NCBI GenBank assembly: GCA_002700865.1
Contig: PAFB01000090.1
Span: forward strand, 1-30,713
Direction: 5' to 3'
DNA from: Rhodospirillaceae bacterium
GTDB lineage: Bacteria > Pseudomonadota > Alphaproteobacteria > UBA7985
DNA: 30,713 nucleotides
Of the stretch, positions 6,058 to 14,686 are shown in pieces. The translations under genes were made by a program, and so were the position numbers. The notes beneath the pieces were generated by a model, which made no database searches, was not told where the DNA came from, and saw only the letters and a list, made by a program, of their open reading frames with translations. Numbering within the stretch: the stretch's first letter is position 1; every line of letters starts with the position of its first letter.

Positions 6058-7054
6058 CTTAGAGAAACTAAACGCATTGGCGGCTGAAGCTGCAGAGCGG
6101 GGCGCGACTATTAAGAATGCTGAGTTTGGTCAAAGTGACAGTGGCGATGTGATTCTGCAGGCGAGCGCCGAATCCGCTGATATCGAGGTCTCGATCCCCG
6201 GCCCCATGCAAATCGCCGTCAGCGACATCGACTTTAACACCGTGCAACTCAGCGAGGGTGCAGCGATTGATCAAGGGCTGCGGGAATGGACCAACGCCTA
6301 TCTCGCGGCGCTGGTCGATGACGCAGATCGTCAGGCGCTGGTGCAGGTGCGAAAAGCCATTGACGCTGAGAACCTCACAGCGCGCAGCGAGTTTCGCGGT
6401 CTGGGCGCGGCCAATTTTCTCACCATCAACACCAAGACCGACGGCATCAACCGCGCACTGCTCGCACCATCGATTGTCGCAACCCAGAGAGGCCCGGTCC
6501 TGCTGCCGATTTTGGGCGCAGCGCGGCAGGGCAATATGGGCATTGTGATGAGCATTTCGGCGGGCGGATCATTCCGGGCCACCGGGAAGGGCGTCACGGG
6601 GGAAATTCAGGTGACGGCAGGCCGGTTTGACTCCCTGCACGCGCTCAACGCCCATGGCCGCGCCCAGACCTTTGCCTCAGCCTTCTCCCTGCCGCTGGCG
6701 CTTTCGCTGCCCAATGGACGGCATTTTTCAGTTGGCCGGAACTTTACTGAGACCCAGACAGTGGGACAGGCACAGGTGCCCAAGGCCTGGATGGAAGGCG
6801 ATGCGATCAAAATGAGCTATTGCCCGGTGGCGCTGGGGGCCAACCCTAATGCAGCCCGCATGACCTTCCGAACGGCGCTCAAGCACATTGATATGCCCGG
6901 TCAGGAAATGGCGTGGGCGAGCCTGCGGAACTATAATCTGGCGCGGTTGTTTGAGGCTTACGTGGCCGCGGGTGACATTAAAGACGCGGCGCTGAAGGAA
7001 ATTTTTGCGCAGGCGCTTGCTTGTCAGATTGAGACCATGTTGAAATCCATATAA
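6050..7054 (+). CDS. Unrecognised conserved-looking protein
   Basis: I do not recognise this protein (334 residues from the GTG at 6050). That start was chosen because AGGAG lies at 6035-6039, ten bases upstream, and residues after it (SDLEKLNALAAEAAERG) look like a normal helical N-terminus. An in-frame ATG at 5930 would add 40 residues containing CATC and CFAC but lacks a good ribosome site. There is no signal peptide or membrane segment, so it should be cytoplasmic. Visible features are an acidic N-terminal 150 residues, a glycine-rich mid-part (ILGAARQGNMGIVMSISAGGSF, seen as SISAGGSF at about 182-189), and an aromatic, helical C-terminus (WASLRNYNLARLFEAYVAA). The codon pattern is like its neighbours. 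It is followed after 88 nt by a sulfotransferase gene on the same strand and diverges from the PPIase gene. It could share a pathway with the sulfotransferase, but that is only positional. Confidence 0.75.
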   Translation: MSDLEKLNALAAEAAERGATIKNAEFGQSDSGDVILQASAESADIEVSIPGPMQIAVSDIDFNTVQLSEGAAIDQGLREWTNAYLAALVDDADRQALVQVRKAIDAENLTARSEFRGLGAANFLTINTKTDGINRALLAPSIVATQRGPVLLPILGAARQGNMGIVMSISAGGSFRATGKGVTGEIQVTAGRFDSLHALNAHGRAQTFASAFSLPLALSLPNGRHFSVGRNFTETQTVGQAQVPKAWMEGDAIKMSYCPVALGANPNAARMTFRTALKHIDMPGQEMAWASLRNYNLARLFEAYVAAGDIKDAALKEIFAQALACQIETMLKSI

Positions 7055-7142
7055 AACCCTAAATTCGGGCTTAGGCAGCAGCGTGAGCCCATCCCAGTAA
7101 ACCACGCCGAGCGCAATCGACGCGGAAACAGAGGAACGAACC

Positions 7143-8381
7143 ATGGACGCGCCAGAAAAAGATCTCGCGACCAAGACTTCAGACGAAGCACAGGCTGCGC
7201 CGACTACCGACGCCACCGACGAGCTGCCTGAAGTCCCTGCCTATATCAACCAACAGCGCGCTGAAAATCTGCGTAAGCACCTCAGCGAGCAACCGGTTCC
7301 GCCGGACAAGGGCCTGATTTATCTGGCGTCGTTCCCGAAGTCGGGCAACACGTGGACGCGCTTGTTCCTGTTTGCGCTGTTCAATCCGCTGGTTCGGCAG
7401 GATTCGAACTTCAACCTGTCAGACATTGCAGGCCGTGCGGGTCAGATGGATGTGACCTTCCAACTGTTCGAACGCATTCTGGGTAAGCCGCATTACGAAA
7501 TCAGCGACATCGAAGTGGCTCAGACCATGCCGATGGCGCAGAAGCTTTTGGCGTTGCAGCAGGAAAAGAAGGTCTTTGTTAAAACCCACCTGTGCAACGG
7601 GGCCTGGCACGGCACCCGGACCATCGGCCTGGATACCTTCCGCTCAGCTGTTTACATCGTGCGCAACCCGCTCGACGTCACGCCGTCCTTTGCCAGCCAC
7701 ATGAACACGGACATTGCCGGTGCCATTCAGGGCATGGCGAACTCGACGCACTTTATCGGCGGTCGCCAGAAAAAGTTTAACCTAGAGGCCGCCATCAAGG
7801 CCGAAAAGGATAAGCGCCCTGAGCTCAGCGACGAGGAAGCCAAAGACAAGGCGCTCGCGCCGGGCCAGATCCCGCAGCTGATGGGTTCGTGGTCGGAGCA
7901 CGTCGCATCCTGGACCGCAGCGGCTGATCCGCGCGTGATTTACATGCGCTACGAAGACATGAAGCACACCCCCGCCGACACGTTCTTCCGCACCACCCAA
8001 CACCTTGGACTGCCGTTCAGTCAGGATGACGTGATCGCTGCTGAGGAAGCGGTGAAGTTCGACAAGATTCAGGCCAAGGAAAAGAAAGACGGCTTTAAGG
8101 AAAAGATGGGCGGTGAGGCGTTCTTCCGCAAAGGCAAGACCGGCTCTTGGAAAGACGAGCTGACCGACCAGCAGGTTCGGCAGGTGATCATCAACCACCA
8201 CCACCAAATGCGGCGCTTCGACTATATTCCAGAAGAATACAAAGACCTCGATGAGAAGCTGCTGAAGAACCAGAAGCAGTTTGCTATGGGCGGTGTCGTC
8301 GGCGTGGGGCGCAAGCTGAGCTACTCCGATAAGCTGCGCATCAAGCGCGAGATGAAAAAGAAGAAGAAGCTGCAAGGGTAA
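7143..8381 (+). CDS. PAPS-dependent sulfotransferase, SULT type
   Basis: A cytosolic-type sulfotransferase of 412 residues that would move a sulfuryl group from PAPS to an acceptor I cannot name. All the classical PAPS-binding elements are present: the 5'-phosphosulfate loop PKSGNTW (65-71), the 3'-phosphate segment YIVRNPLDVTPSF followed by SH (about 168-183), and the C-terminal FRKGKTGSWKDELT (about 327-340), which matches the family RKGxxGxWK motif. The protein is longer than a typical SULT of about 290 residues. It has an acidic 50-residue N-terminal extension, a charged insertion at about 212-240 rich in Lys/Glu/Asp, and a lysine-rich tail ending KKKKKLQG. The start has GAGGAA seven bases upstream. 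It lies between the unrecognised gene and the DUF3576 lipoprotein gene (9-nt gap), so it may share a transcript with either. Confidence 0.92.
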   Translation: MDAPEKDLATKTSDEAQAAPTTDATDELPEVPAYINQQRAENLRKHLSEQPVPPDKGLIYLASFPKSGNTWTRLFLFALFNPLVRQDSNFNLSDIAGRAGQMDVTFQLFERILGKPHYEISDIEVAQTMPMAQKLLALQQEKKVFVKTHLCNGAWHGTRTIGLDTFRSAVYIVRNPLDVTPSFASHMNTDIAGAIQGMANSTHFIGGRQKKFNLEAAIKAEKDKRPELSDEEAKDKALAPGQIPQLMGSWSEHVASWTAAADPRVIYMRYEDMKHTPADTFFRTTQHLGLPFSQDDVIAAEEAVKFDKIQAKEKKDGFKEKMGGEAFFRKGKTGSWKDELTDQQVRQVIINHHHQMRRFDYIPEEYKDLDEKLLKNQKQFAMGGVVGVGRKLSYSDKLRIKREMKKKKKLQG

Positions 8382-8390
8382 GGCCGGTCC

Positions 8391-9272
8391 GTGAGTGTGA
8401 TTCATCGAGCTAAGGGTACGGACCGCCGACCGCTGAGGACGGTGGCGGCGCTGGGCTTCGGCGCTTTGGGCGCGCTGAGCCTGTCGGCTTGCGATACCTT
8501 TGACGAAGTGAATTTCTTCGCCGGTGAAAACCAGATGAGCTTCGCGCAAAACGAAGACGGCGCTTATGTGCGCACCGACGCCGGGGCTTTTGGCGACTTG
8601 TCTGAAGCCCTGCCCGAAGGCGTCGTGCCCGTTGGTAAAGTACGCTCTCCGCGGGGAGAGGTGCCTGAACCGGTGGCGGTTGAGGGCGGTTCCGGCAATG
8701 GCGGCGGTTTTGGTTTTGGCAACATCACTTTCCGAACCGCGCGCAGTGCTGAGCGGGAAGCTGAGCGCGAAGCGGCACTGGCCTCGGGTCAACCGTTGCC
8801 TGCGTCCAGCCCGGAAGACGATCAACCCGGCCTGCTCATGCGTCTGCTTGGCATGGGCGGCAGTGAAGACAGTGGGCTGCTGAGTCAGGGTCAGCCGACG
8901 CTGGGTGACGACGGCTTGCCGCTGGTGACTTTTGACACCGCTCAGCAAGGTCGGGCGCGGGTGAACAAGTACCTGTGGAACGCAACGGCGCAAACGCTGG
9001 CCTTCATGCCGCTCTCTGTCGCCGATCAGCAACGCGGCCTGTATGTCACCGGCTGGCATATGGACTCCCAGCAGCGCAGACCTGAGCGGGTGCGCGTCGA
9101 TGTCCAGCACCTCAGTGATGTCATCGGGCCGGGCGCGTTTCACATCACGGTTTACCGGCAAGTGCTGGAAGGCGCTGTCTGGCGCGGTGCGCCGTCGTCG
9201 CTGCCGGCCGCCCGCGAGCTGGAAAGCCGGATTCTGCTGGCTGCGCAGGAACTGATGATTGCCGATGGCTGA
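8391..9272 (+). CDS. DUF3576-domain lipoprotein
   Basis: A predicted lipoprotein of 293 residues. It has a basic start, a hydrophobic segment (VAALGFGALGALSL) and the lipobox LSAC with Cys34. The C-terminal part (about 190-290: VNKYLWNATAQTLAFMPL, GLYVTGWH, FHITVYRQV, ARELESRILLAAQELM) matches the DUF3576 family, which in alphaproteobacteria commonly precedes leuS and lptE as it does here. Members are usually clearly shorter; this one carries a long low-complexity linker (about 85-185) rich in Gly, Ser, Pro and acidic residues. Start is a GTG nine bases after the sulfotransferase stop with only a weak AAGG upstream. The molecular function is unknown; linkage to lptE suggests an envelope role (inference). 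Confidence 0.85.
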   Translation: MSVIHRAKGTDRRPLRTVAALGFGALGALSLSACDTFDEVNFFAGENQMSFAQNEDGAYVRTDAGAFGDLSEALPEGVVPVGKVRSPRGEVPEPVAVEGGSGNGGGFGFGNITFRTARSAEREAEREAALASGQPLPASSPEDDQPGLLMRLLGMGGSEDSGLLSQGQPTLGDDGLPLVTFDTAQQGRARVNKYLWNATAQTLAFMPLSVADQQRGLYVTGWHMDSQQRRPERVRVDVQHLSDVIGPGAFHITVYRQVLEGAVWRGAPSSLPAARELESRILLAAQELMIADG

Positions 9273-9373
9273 GTGCGCTGGCTGCATGGCTTCCCCTGCG
9301 GCGAGAGGCCTTTTGCTATCCCGCGCGGCCTGCAAACATCGCCCCCACCTCTGACTCCCGACCTTTGACCCCC

Positions 9374-9387
9374 GATCAGGACTGATC
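9374..9387 (+). promoter_or_regulatory. Small palindrome covering the leuS ribosome binding site
   Basis: GATCAG-GA-CTGATC is a 14-bp dyad that ends one base before the leuS ATG and contains its AGGA. As RNA only the outer four pairs could form around a six-base loop. It may be chance. Confidence 0.3.
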
Positions 9388-9388
9388 C

Positions 9389-11941
9389 ATGAGCACCGAA
9401 CGATACAACGCGTCCCTGTCTGAAAAGAAGTGGCAGGCTGCCTGGGAAGACCAGCAGGCTTTTCGCGCTGAAACAGACACATCCCGCGAAAAGTATTACG
9501 TGCTGGAGATGTTTCCCTATCCGTCCGGTGCGATCCACATGGGCCACGTGCGCAATTACACGCTCGGCGACGTGGTGGCGCGGTACAAGCGGGCGCGGGG
9601 CTTTAATGTCATGCACCCCATCGGCTGGGATGCCTTTGGCCTGCCGGCGGAGAACGCTGCCTTTGAGCGCAAAGTGCACCCGGCGGACTGGACCTACCGC
9701 AACATCGACGCCATGCGGGTTGAGCTCAAATCCATGGGCCTGTCGATCGACTGGTCGCGTGAGTTCGCCACCTGTGACCCCGCGTATTATGAGCAGCAAC
9801 AGCGCATGTTCATCGAGATGTACAAGAAGGGGTTGGTGTACCAGAAGGAAAGCTGGGTGAACTGGGATCCCGTCGAAATGACGGTTCTCGCCAACGAGCA
9901 AGTCGAAGCCGGGCGGGGCTGGCGTTCGGGTGCGTTGGTGGAAAAGCGGCAGCTGACCCAGTGGTTCTTCAAAATCACCGACTATGCCCCTCAACTGCTC
10001 GACGCCATCAAAGACGACCTTGAACGCTGGCCCGATAAAGTCCGGTTGATGCAGGAAAACTGGATTGGCCGTTCGGAAGGCGCGGAAATGTCGCTGCCTA
10101 TCGAAGGCCGGGACGAGTCGCTGGTGGTCTTTACCACGCGCCCAGACACGATCTATGGCGCTTCATTCTTTGGCATGGCGCCCGAACATCCGCTGGCCGC
10201 TGAGCTGGCGCAACACAACGAAGAGCTGGCTGAGTTCATCCGCGAGTGCCAGCGCTCCGGAACCTCTGAGGCAGAACTGGAAACCCAGGAGAAGAAGGGC
10301 TTCGACACTGGTTTGCGGGTCCAGCACCCGGCCAAGCCCGATGAAACCCTGCCGCTGATGGTCGCCAACTTCATCCTGATGGACTACGGCACAGGCGCGA
10401 TTTTCGGCTGTCCCGCGCACGATCAGCGCGATTTGGACTTCGCCCGCAAGTACAACTTGCCCGTAACCCGTGTGGTCGCTGGCCCCGATGGCGATGAAGG
10501 GCCGATCGGTGACGAGGCTTATGTTGGTGATGGTCCCCACGTCAATTCCGGACCAATGAACGGCATGATGACCGCTGAAGCCAAGAGCGCGGCGATCAAG
10601 ACGCTGGAAGACCAGAAAGCCGGCACCGGTCGCATCACCTATCGCCTGCGCGATTGGGGTGCGTCGCGTCAGCGCTACTGGGGCTGCCCGATCCCGATGA
10701 CGCATTGCGATGTTTGTGGTGTGGTGCCGGTTGCCGATGATCAATTGCCGGTTGAGCTGCCCAAGGACGTGAGCTTTGATAAGCCCGGCAACCCGCTCGA
10801 CCACCACGAAACATGGAAGCAAACGACCTGCGCCAAGTGCGGCGGTCCGGCGCGGCGCGAGACGGACACGCTCGACACCTTCGTTGATTCCTCATGGTAT
10901 TTTGCGCGCTTTACCTCACCCCGCGCCGAGACCCCGGTTATCCGGGAGGACGCCGACTATTGGCTCCCCGTTGATCAGTACGTGGGCGGGGTCGAGCACG
11001 CGGTTCTGCATTTGCTGTACTCGCGTTTCTTCACCCGCGCGATGAAAGTCATCGGTCAGGGCGCGGTCGATGAGCCCTTTGCCGGGCTGTTTACGCAGGG
11101 CATGGTCTGTCACGAGACCTACAAAGGTCCCGACGGTAACTGGCTGGCACCGGACGAGATCGAAAAATCGGGCGATGGTTACGTGACGATTGATGGCCAG
11201 CAACCGGTCGAGGTTGGCCGGGTGATCAAAATGTCCAAGTCCAAACGCAACGTGGTTGCGCCTGCGCAGATTATTCAGGTTTACGGCGCGGATACGGCGC
11301 GCTGGTTCATGCTCTCCGACTGCCCACCCGACCGCGACTTGGAATGGACGGAGTCCGGCGCTGAGGGGGCCTGGCGCTATACGCAGCGGGTGTTCCGGCT
11401 GGTCAACGAAGCCCTCCCGACGCTGTCGCAACCCGGCGACGCGAACGCAGCAGCGATGAAGGCGTTGCGGGTTTCAACGCACAAAATGGTGCATGGCGTG
11501 ACCGCCGATATCGAATCCTTTGCCTTCAATAAGTCCGTCGCACGTCTCTATGAGTACGCCAATGATCTCAGCAAAGCGCTGGGTAAGGACGGCGTCGCCG
11601 GTGAGCCGCTGGCCGAAGCACTGCGTTTCTTCATCCGGTCCTTCGAACCGATGATGCCGCATTTGGCGCAGGAGTTGTGGGCCGCTTTGGGGCACCGTGA
11701 TTTGGTGTGTCTGGTACCTTGGCCCGAGGTCGATGAAGCCTTGCTGGTCGATGATACCGTGACGATCGGCGTGCAGGTCAACGGCAAGCTGCGCGGTACC
11801 ATCGATATGGCCAAGGACGCCTCCAAGGAAGATACCGAAGCCGCTGCCATGGCCTTGGACGGAGTGCAGCGCGCCCTCGACGGTGGCGCGCCGAAAAAGG
11901 TGATCGTGGTGCCCGGGCGCATCGTGAACATCGTGGCCTAG
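9389..11941 (+). CDS. leuS: Leucine--tRNA ligase
   Basis: A class I aminoacyl-tRNA synthetase charging tRNA(Leu), 850 residues, of bacterial size. It shows the HIGH-type motif YPSGAIHMGHVRNYTLGD (about 43-60; HMGH at 49-52), and an inserted CP1 editing domain (about 220-420, with VVFTTRPDTIYGASFFGMAPEHP visible as TTRPDTIYG and MDYGTGAIFGCPAHDQRD). It also has a zinc-like insertion with CDVC and CAKC (about 440-485), LDTFVDSSWYFARF, the KMSKS loop (613-617, KMSKSKRN) and the C-terminal domain ending KVIVVPGRIVNIVA. The ATG has AGGA nine bases upstream. lptE follows after three bases, and holA after that, forming the usual leuS-lptE-holA operon. Confidence 0.98.
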   Translation: MSTERYNASLSEKKWQAAWEDQQAFRAETDTSREKYYVLEMFPYPSGAIHMGHVRNYTLGDVVARYKRARGFNVMHPIGWDAFGLPAENAAFERKVHPADWTYRNIDAMRVELKSMGLSIDWSREFATCDPAYYEQQQRMFIEMYKKGLVYQKESWVNWDPVEMTVLANEQVEAGRGWRSGALVEKRQLTQWFFKITDYAPQLLDAIKDDLERWPDKVRLMQENWIGRSEGAEMSLPIEGRDESLVVFTTRPDTIYGASFFGMAPEHPLAAELAQHNEELAEFIRECQRSGTSEAELETQEKKGFDTGLRVQHPAKPDETLPLMVANFILMDYGTGAIFGCPAHDQRDLDFARKYNLPVTRVVAGPDGDEGPIGDEAYVGDGPHVNSGPMNGMMTAEAKSAAIKTLEDQKAGTGRITYRLRDWGASRQRYWGCPIPMTHCDVCGVVPVADDQLPVELPKDVSFDKPGNPLDHHETWKQTTCAKCGGPARRETDTLDTFVDSSWYFARFTSPRAETPVIREDADYWLPVDQYVGGVEHAVLHLLYSRFFTRAMKVIGQGAVDEPFAGLFTQGMVCHETYKGPDGNWLAPDEIEKSGDGYVTIDGQQPVEVGRVIKMSKSKRNVVAPAQIIQVYGADTARWFMLSDCPPDRDLEWTESGAEGAWRYTQRVFRLVNEALPTLSQPGDANAAAMKALRVSTHKMVHGVTADIESFAFNKSVARLYEYANDLSKALGKDGVAGEPLAEALRFFIRSFEPMMPHLAQELWAALGHRDLVCLVPWPEVDEALLVDDTVTIGVQVNGKLRGTIDMAKDASKEDTEAAAMALDGVQRALDGGAPKKVIVVPGRIVNIVA

Positions 11942-11944
11942 ACC

Positions 11945-12451
11945 ATGATCAGGGCTGGTTTCGCGCTGCTGCTGATGCTTCTGGGGCTCGCTGGTTGCGG
12001 GTTTCAGCCTCTGCTGCGTGATACCAGCGGCCAGTTCGACATCGCCATCCCTGCCATCGAAGGCCGCGACGGGCAAATCCTGCGGGCGGCGCTGGTGCAG
12101 CGCATCAACCGATTTAACCAGCCCGCGACGCCCGCCTTTGTGCTGGATTTGGCGCTGGTGGTGGAGGCGCGGGAGGTGGTGCGTTTCGACCAGACCGATT
12201 GCGCCGCCAGCGGGCAGAACTGCACGTGGCTGGAAATCGTGGCATTCAGCCCCGTGACAATCCGCGCGAACACACTCAGTCACAGTAATCTCATGGTCTG
12301 GCAAGGGGTGGCGCGGGGTCGGGCGGATGTCCGGCTGGCCCAGTTGGGCTGGGCGGGAGCGCCTTCGCTGGATGCCGCCAAGGCACAGGCGCTGACCCAA
12401 CTTGCCGACGATATCGCCGCCCAAGTGGCGCTGGCGCTGTCCCGGCTATGA
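11945..12451 (+). CDS. lptE: LPS-assembly lipoprotein LptE
   Basis: A small outer-membrane lipoprotein of 168 residues that would plug and support the LptD translocon for lipopolysaccharide. It has a hydrophobic signal followed by the lipobox LAGC (Cys18) and the typical start of the mature protein CGFQPLL. The C-terminal region (LTQLADDIAAQVALALSRL) is an amphipathic helix as in the family. Sequence conservation in LptE is low, so the call relies on the GCGFQPL signature, size and the leuS-lptE-holA order. The gene starts three bases after leuS, so translation is probably coupled. Confidence 0.9.
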   Translation: MIRAGFALLLMLLGLAGCGFQPLLRDTSGQFDIAIPAIEGRDGQILRAALVQRINRFNQPATPAFVLDLALVVEAREVVRFDQTDCAASGQNCTWLEIVAFSPVTIRANTLSHSNLMVWQGVARGRADVRLAQLGWAGAPSLDAAKAQALTQLADDIAAQVALALSRL

Positions 12452-12464
12452 TGGGGTCGCTGCC

Positions 12465-13493
12465 ATGACCAAGATTTCCGCCGGCAACGCCGACAGCTTC
12501 TGTAAAACCGCGCCGCGCTCGGCTCGTTTTGCCCTGTTGTACGGGCCGGATCGCGGTTTGGTGCAGGCGCGCGCCGGACTGGTGCGCCAAGCAGTGTTTG
12601 GCGACGAGTATGACCCCATGAACCACGTCAAACTGACGGCGTCCGAGGTCGAGACTGACCCGGTTCGCCTGATCGACGAAGCGCGCTCGCTCTCGCTTAT
12701 GGGGGGGCCAAGACTGGTGGAAGCCAGCGGAGCAGACGCTGATCTGGTGCGCGCGCTGACCGCTTTGATTGCTGAACCAGAGATGCTCTCGGCCTTTGTG
12801 CTGGTGACCGCAGACGACCTGAACACCCGCTCAAAACTTCGCGTTCTGGCGGAGAAAACCGACGGCTTTGGCGCGGTTGCCTGCTACGCCGATGACGCCC
12901 GCACGATCCCGGTGCTGATCCGGGGTGTGCTGGAAGAACAGCACGGTCTCACCGTGACCCCCGACGCCAGGCAGGCGCTCGCGCAGCAGCTCGGCGGCGA
13001 CCGGGCGCTGTCGCTGGGGGCTTTGGAGAAGCTGGCGCTTTACGTGCGCCAGGGCGAAGTCACCCTCGAAGACGTGCAGGCCTGCGCCATCGACGCGGCG
13101 GCCTTGGAAATGGACCAGCTCTTGTTCGCGGTGACGGCAGGGGACGGCGCGCGGGTTGACGTGGAATTCGACCGACAGTTGCGCGCTGGCACGGACCCCA
13201 ACGCGATTCTGGCTATGCTGCGTCTGCACCTGAACCGGTTTATGGCTGTGGGCATCAGTGTCAGCGAGGGGCAGCCGTTGAGCGCGGCGGTTGGGGCCTT
13301 GCGCCCGCCGCTGTTTTTCAAGATCAAAGACACCTTCACCGCTCAGGCCCGCAACTGGCCGCTCGACCGGTCGCTGAAGGCGCTGGATCGCGTCCGCGAA
13401 ACCCTCGTCAGCATCCGCCAAACAGGGGCTCCCGTCGTCGCGCTGACGCGGCAATGCCTATTCGACGTCACGCTTAACTCAAAGCAGGTTTAA
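12465..13493 (+). CDS. holA: DNA polymerase III, delta subunit
   Basis: Clamp-loader subunit delta, 342 residues, which opens the beta sliding clamp. Visible family features are FALLYGPDRGLVQARAGLV at the N-terminus (the degenerate nucleotide-binding region without a functional P-loop), EARSLSLMGGPRLVEASGAD, the LNTRSKLRVLAEK segment and the C-terminal collar region. Start 12465 (ATGACCAAG) is chosen because it lies 13 bases after the lptE stop and gives the normal length; an upstream frame from 12402 overlaps lptE. The stop overlaps that of the convergent rlmN gene by four bases (TTAA at 13490-13493). Confidence 0.95.
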   Translation: MTKISAGNADSFCKTAPRSARFALLYGPDRGLVQARAGLVRQAVFGDEYDPMNHVKLTASEVETDPVRLIDEARSLSLMGGPRLVEASGADADLVRALTALIAEPEMLSAFVLVTADDLNTRSKLRVLAEKTDGFGAVACYADDARTIPVLIRGVLEEQHGLTVTPDARQALAQQLGGDRALSLGALEKLALYVRQGEVTLEDVQACAIDAAALEMDQLLFAVTAGDGARVDVEFDRQLRAGTDPNAILAMLRLHLNRFMAVGISVSEGQPLSAAVGALRPPLFFKIKDTFTAQARNWPLDRSLKALDRVRETLVSIRQTGAPVVALTRQCLFDVTLNSKQV

Positions 13494-14686
13494 TCCTGAG
13501 CGGCGACTTGCGCTGCGAGGTGGGCGGCGGCGAGCGCGTCACGCTCGGAGCGGCGCATTTTCTGGCTTTCAGACTTAAGCTGCCCGCAAGCGGCGAGTAT
13601 GTCTTCGCCCCGCGTGGTCCGAACCGGTGCTGACAGTCCCGCATCCTGGACAATCGACTGAAACGACGCGATCCGCCGAGCGCTGGAGCACTCGTAGTCA
13701 GAGCCGGGCCAGGGATTAAAGGGGATCAGGTTTATCTTGGACGGAATCCCGCGCAGCATACGAATCAACTGGCGCGCATCCGCGTCGCTGTCATTGATGC
13801 CTTTCAGCATGACGTACTCAAAGGTAATCCGCCGGGCATTGGTCACGCCGGGATAGGTGCGGCAGGCGTCCAGCAGCTCTTCCAACGGGTACTTCTTGTT
13901 GATCGGCATGATGCCATCGCGGGTGTCGTTATCGACGGCGTGCAGCGAAACAGCCAGATTGACGTTCAGCTCCTCTCCGCACTTGCGCATGGCCGGAACC
14001 ACGCCCGAGGTGGACAGGGTAATCCGGCGTTTGGACAAGGAAATGCCCTCGCCATCCATGACAATCCGCAGCGCCGCGGCGACGTTATCGTAGTTGTACA
14101 AGGGCTCGCCCATGCCCATCATCACGACATTGGTGATCATCCGCGAATGATCCGAGGGTGTCGGCCACTCGCCAAAGGCATCCCGCGCGAGCATGAGCTG
14201 GCCCACCACTTCCGCAGCTGTCAGATTGCGCACCAGACGCTGTGTGCCGGTGTGACAGAACTTGCAGGTTAGCGTGCAGCCGACCTGACTTGAAACACAG
14301 AGCGTTCCGCGATCAGCTTCAGGGATATGGACGGTTTCGACTTCGTTGCCGTCTGGGAACTTGAGCAGCCATTTCGCAGTGCCATCGGCCGAGTTCAGGG
14401 CCTCAGACACGCTGGGCCGCTCGATCACGAATTCATCGGCGAGCTGGCGGCGGAAGTCCTTGGACAGGTTGGTCATGGCGTCAAAGTCGGTAACGCCCTG
14501 CCAGTAGAGCCAGTGCCAGAGTTGTTTGGTGCGGAATTTTTTATGGCCGCGCTCTTCGAGCATGTCGGCGAGTTGCTCGCGCGGAATGCCGATCAGGTTG
14601 ATTTTCTGACCGTCGGCGGAGGCAAACTGTTCCGGGTTCAGTGCGAGCGAGGCGCTCATCTCGGGGGAGGGGGCGACGTGGTTCAT
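13490..14686 (-). CDS. rlmN: Dual-specificity rRNA/tRNA adenine-C2 methyltransferase RlmN
   Basis: A radical-SAM methyltransferase, 398 residues, methylating 23S rRNA A2503 and A37 of some tRNAs. The iron-sulfur cluster motif is GCTLTCKFC (Cys137, Cys141, Cys144). The methyl-carrying catalytic cysteine is in DILAACGQL (Cys367). Other family blocks are FRTKQLWHWLYWQG near 51-64, GMGEPLYNYDNV, and VSLHAVDNDTRDGIMPINKKYPLEEL. The start at 14686 has AAGGGG about ten bases upstream. It lies downstream of the IalB-family gene on the same strand, 171 nt away, and converges with holA. Confidence 0.98.
   Translation of the reverse strand: MNHVAPSPEMSASLALNPEQFASADGQKINLIGIPREQLADMLEERGHKKFRTKQLWHWLYWQGVTDFDAMTNLSKDFRRQLADEFVIERPSVSEALNSADGTAKWLLKFPDGNEVETVHIPEADRGTLCVSSQVGCTLTCKFCHTGTQRLVRNLTAAEVVGQLMLARDAFGEWPTPSDHSRMITNVVMMGMGEPLYNYDNVAAALRIVMDGEGISLSKRRITLSTSGVVPAMRKCGEELNVNLAVSLHAVDNDTRDGIMPINKKYPLEELLDACRTYPGVTNARRITFEYVMLKGINDSDADARQLIRMLRGIPSKINLIPFNPWPGSDYECSSARRIASFQSIVQDAGLSAPVRTTRGEDILAACGQLKSESQKMRRSERDALAAAHLAAQVAAQD

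Noticed and set aside
6850..7050. Faint resemblance of the C-terminus of the unrecognised protein to the substrate-binding region of SET-domain (Rubisco LSMT-like) methyltransferases.
   Set aside because: No SET motifs (such as NHS) are visible in the rest of the protein and the similarity is only of helix and residue type.
7055..7142. Possible terminator after the unrecognised gene (CCTAA/TTAGG or GGGCT/AGCCC).
   Set aside because: Stems are only five bases, mutually overlapping, and not followed by T residues.
7782..9482. A 566-codon minus-strand open frame.
   Set aside because: It is antisense to the sulfotransferase, the DUF3576 gene and the start of leuS. Its translation is rich in Arg, Gln and His without domains, typical of shadow frames.
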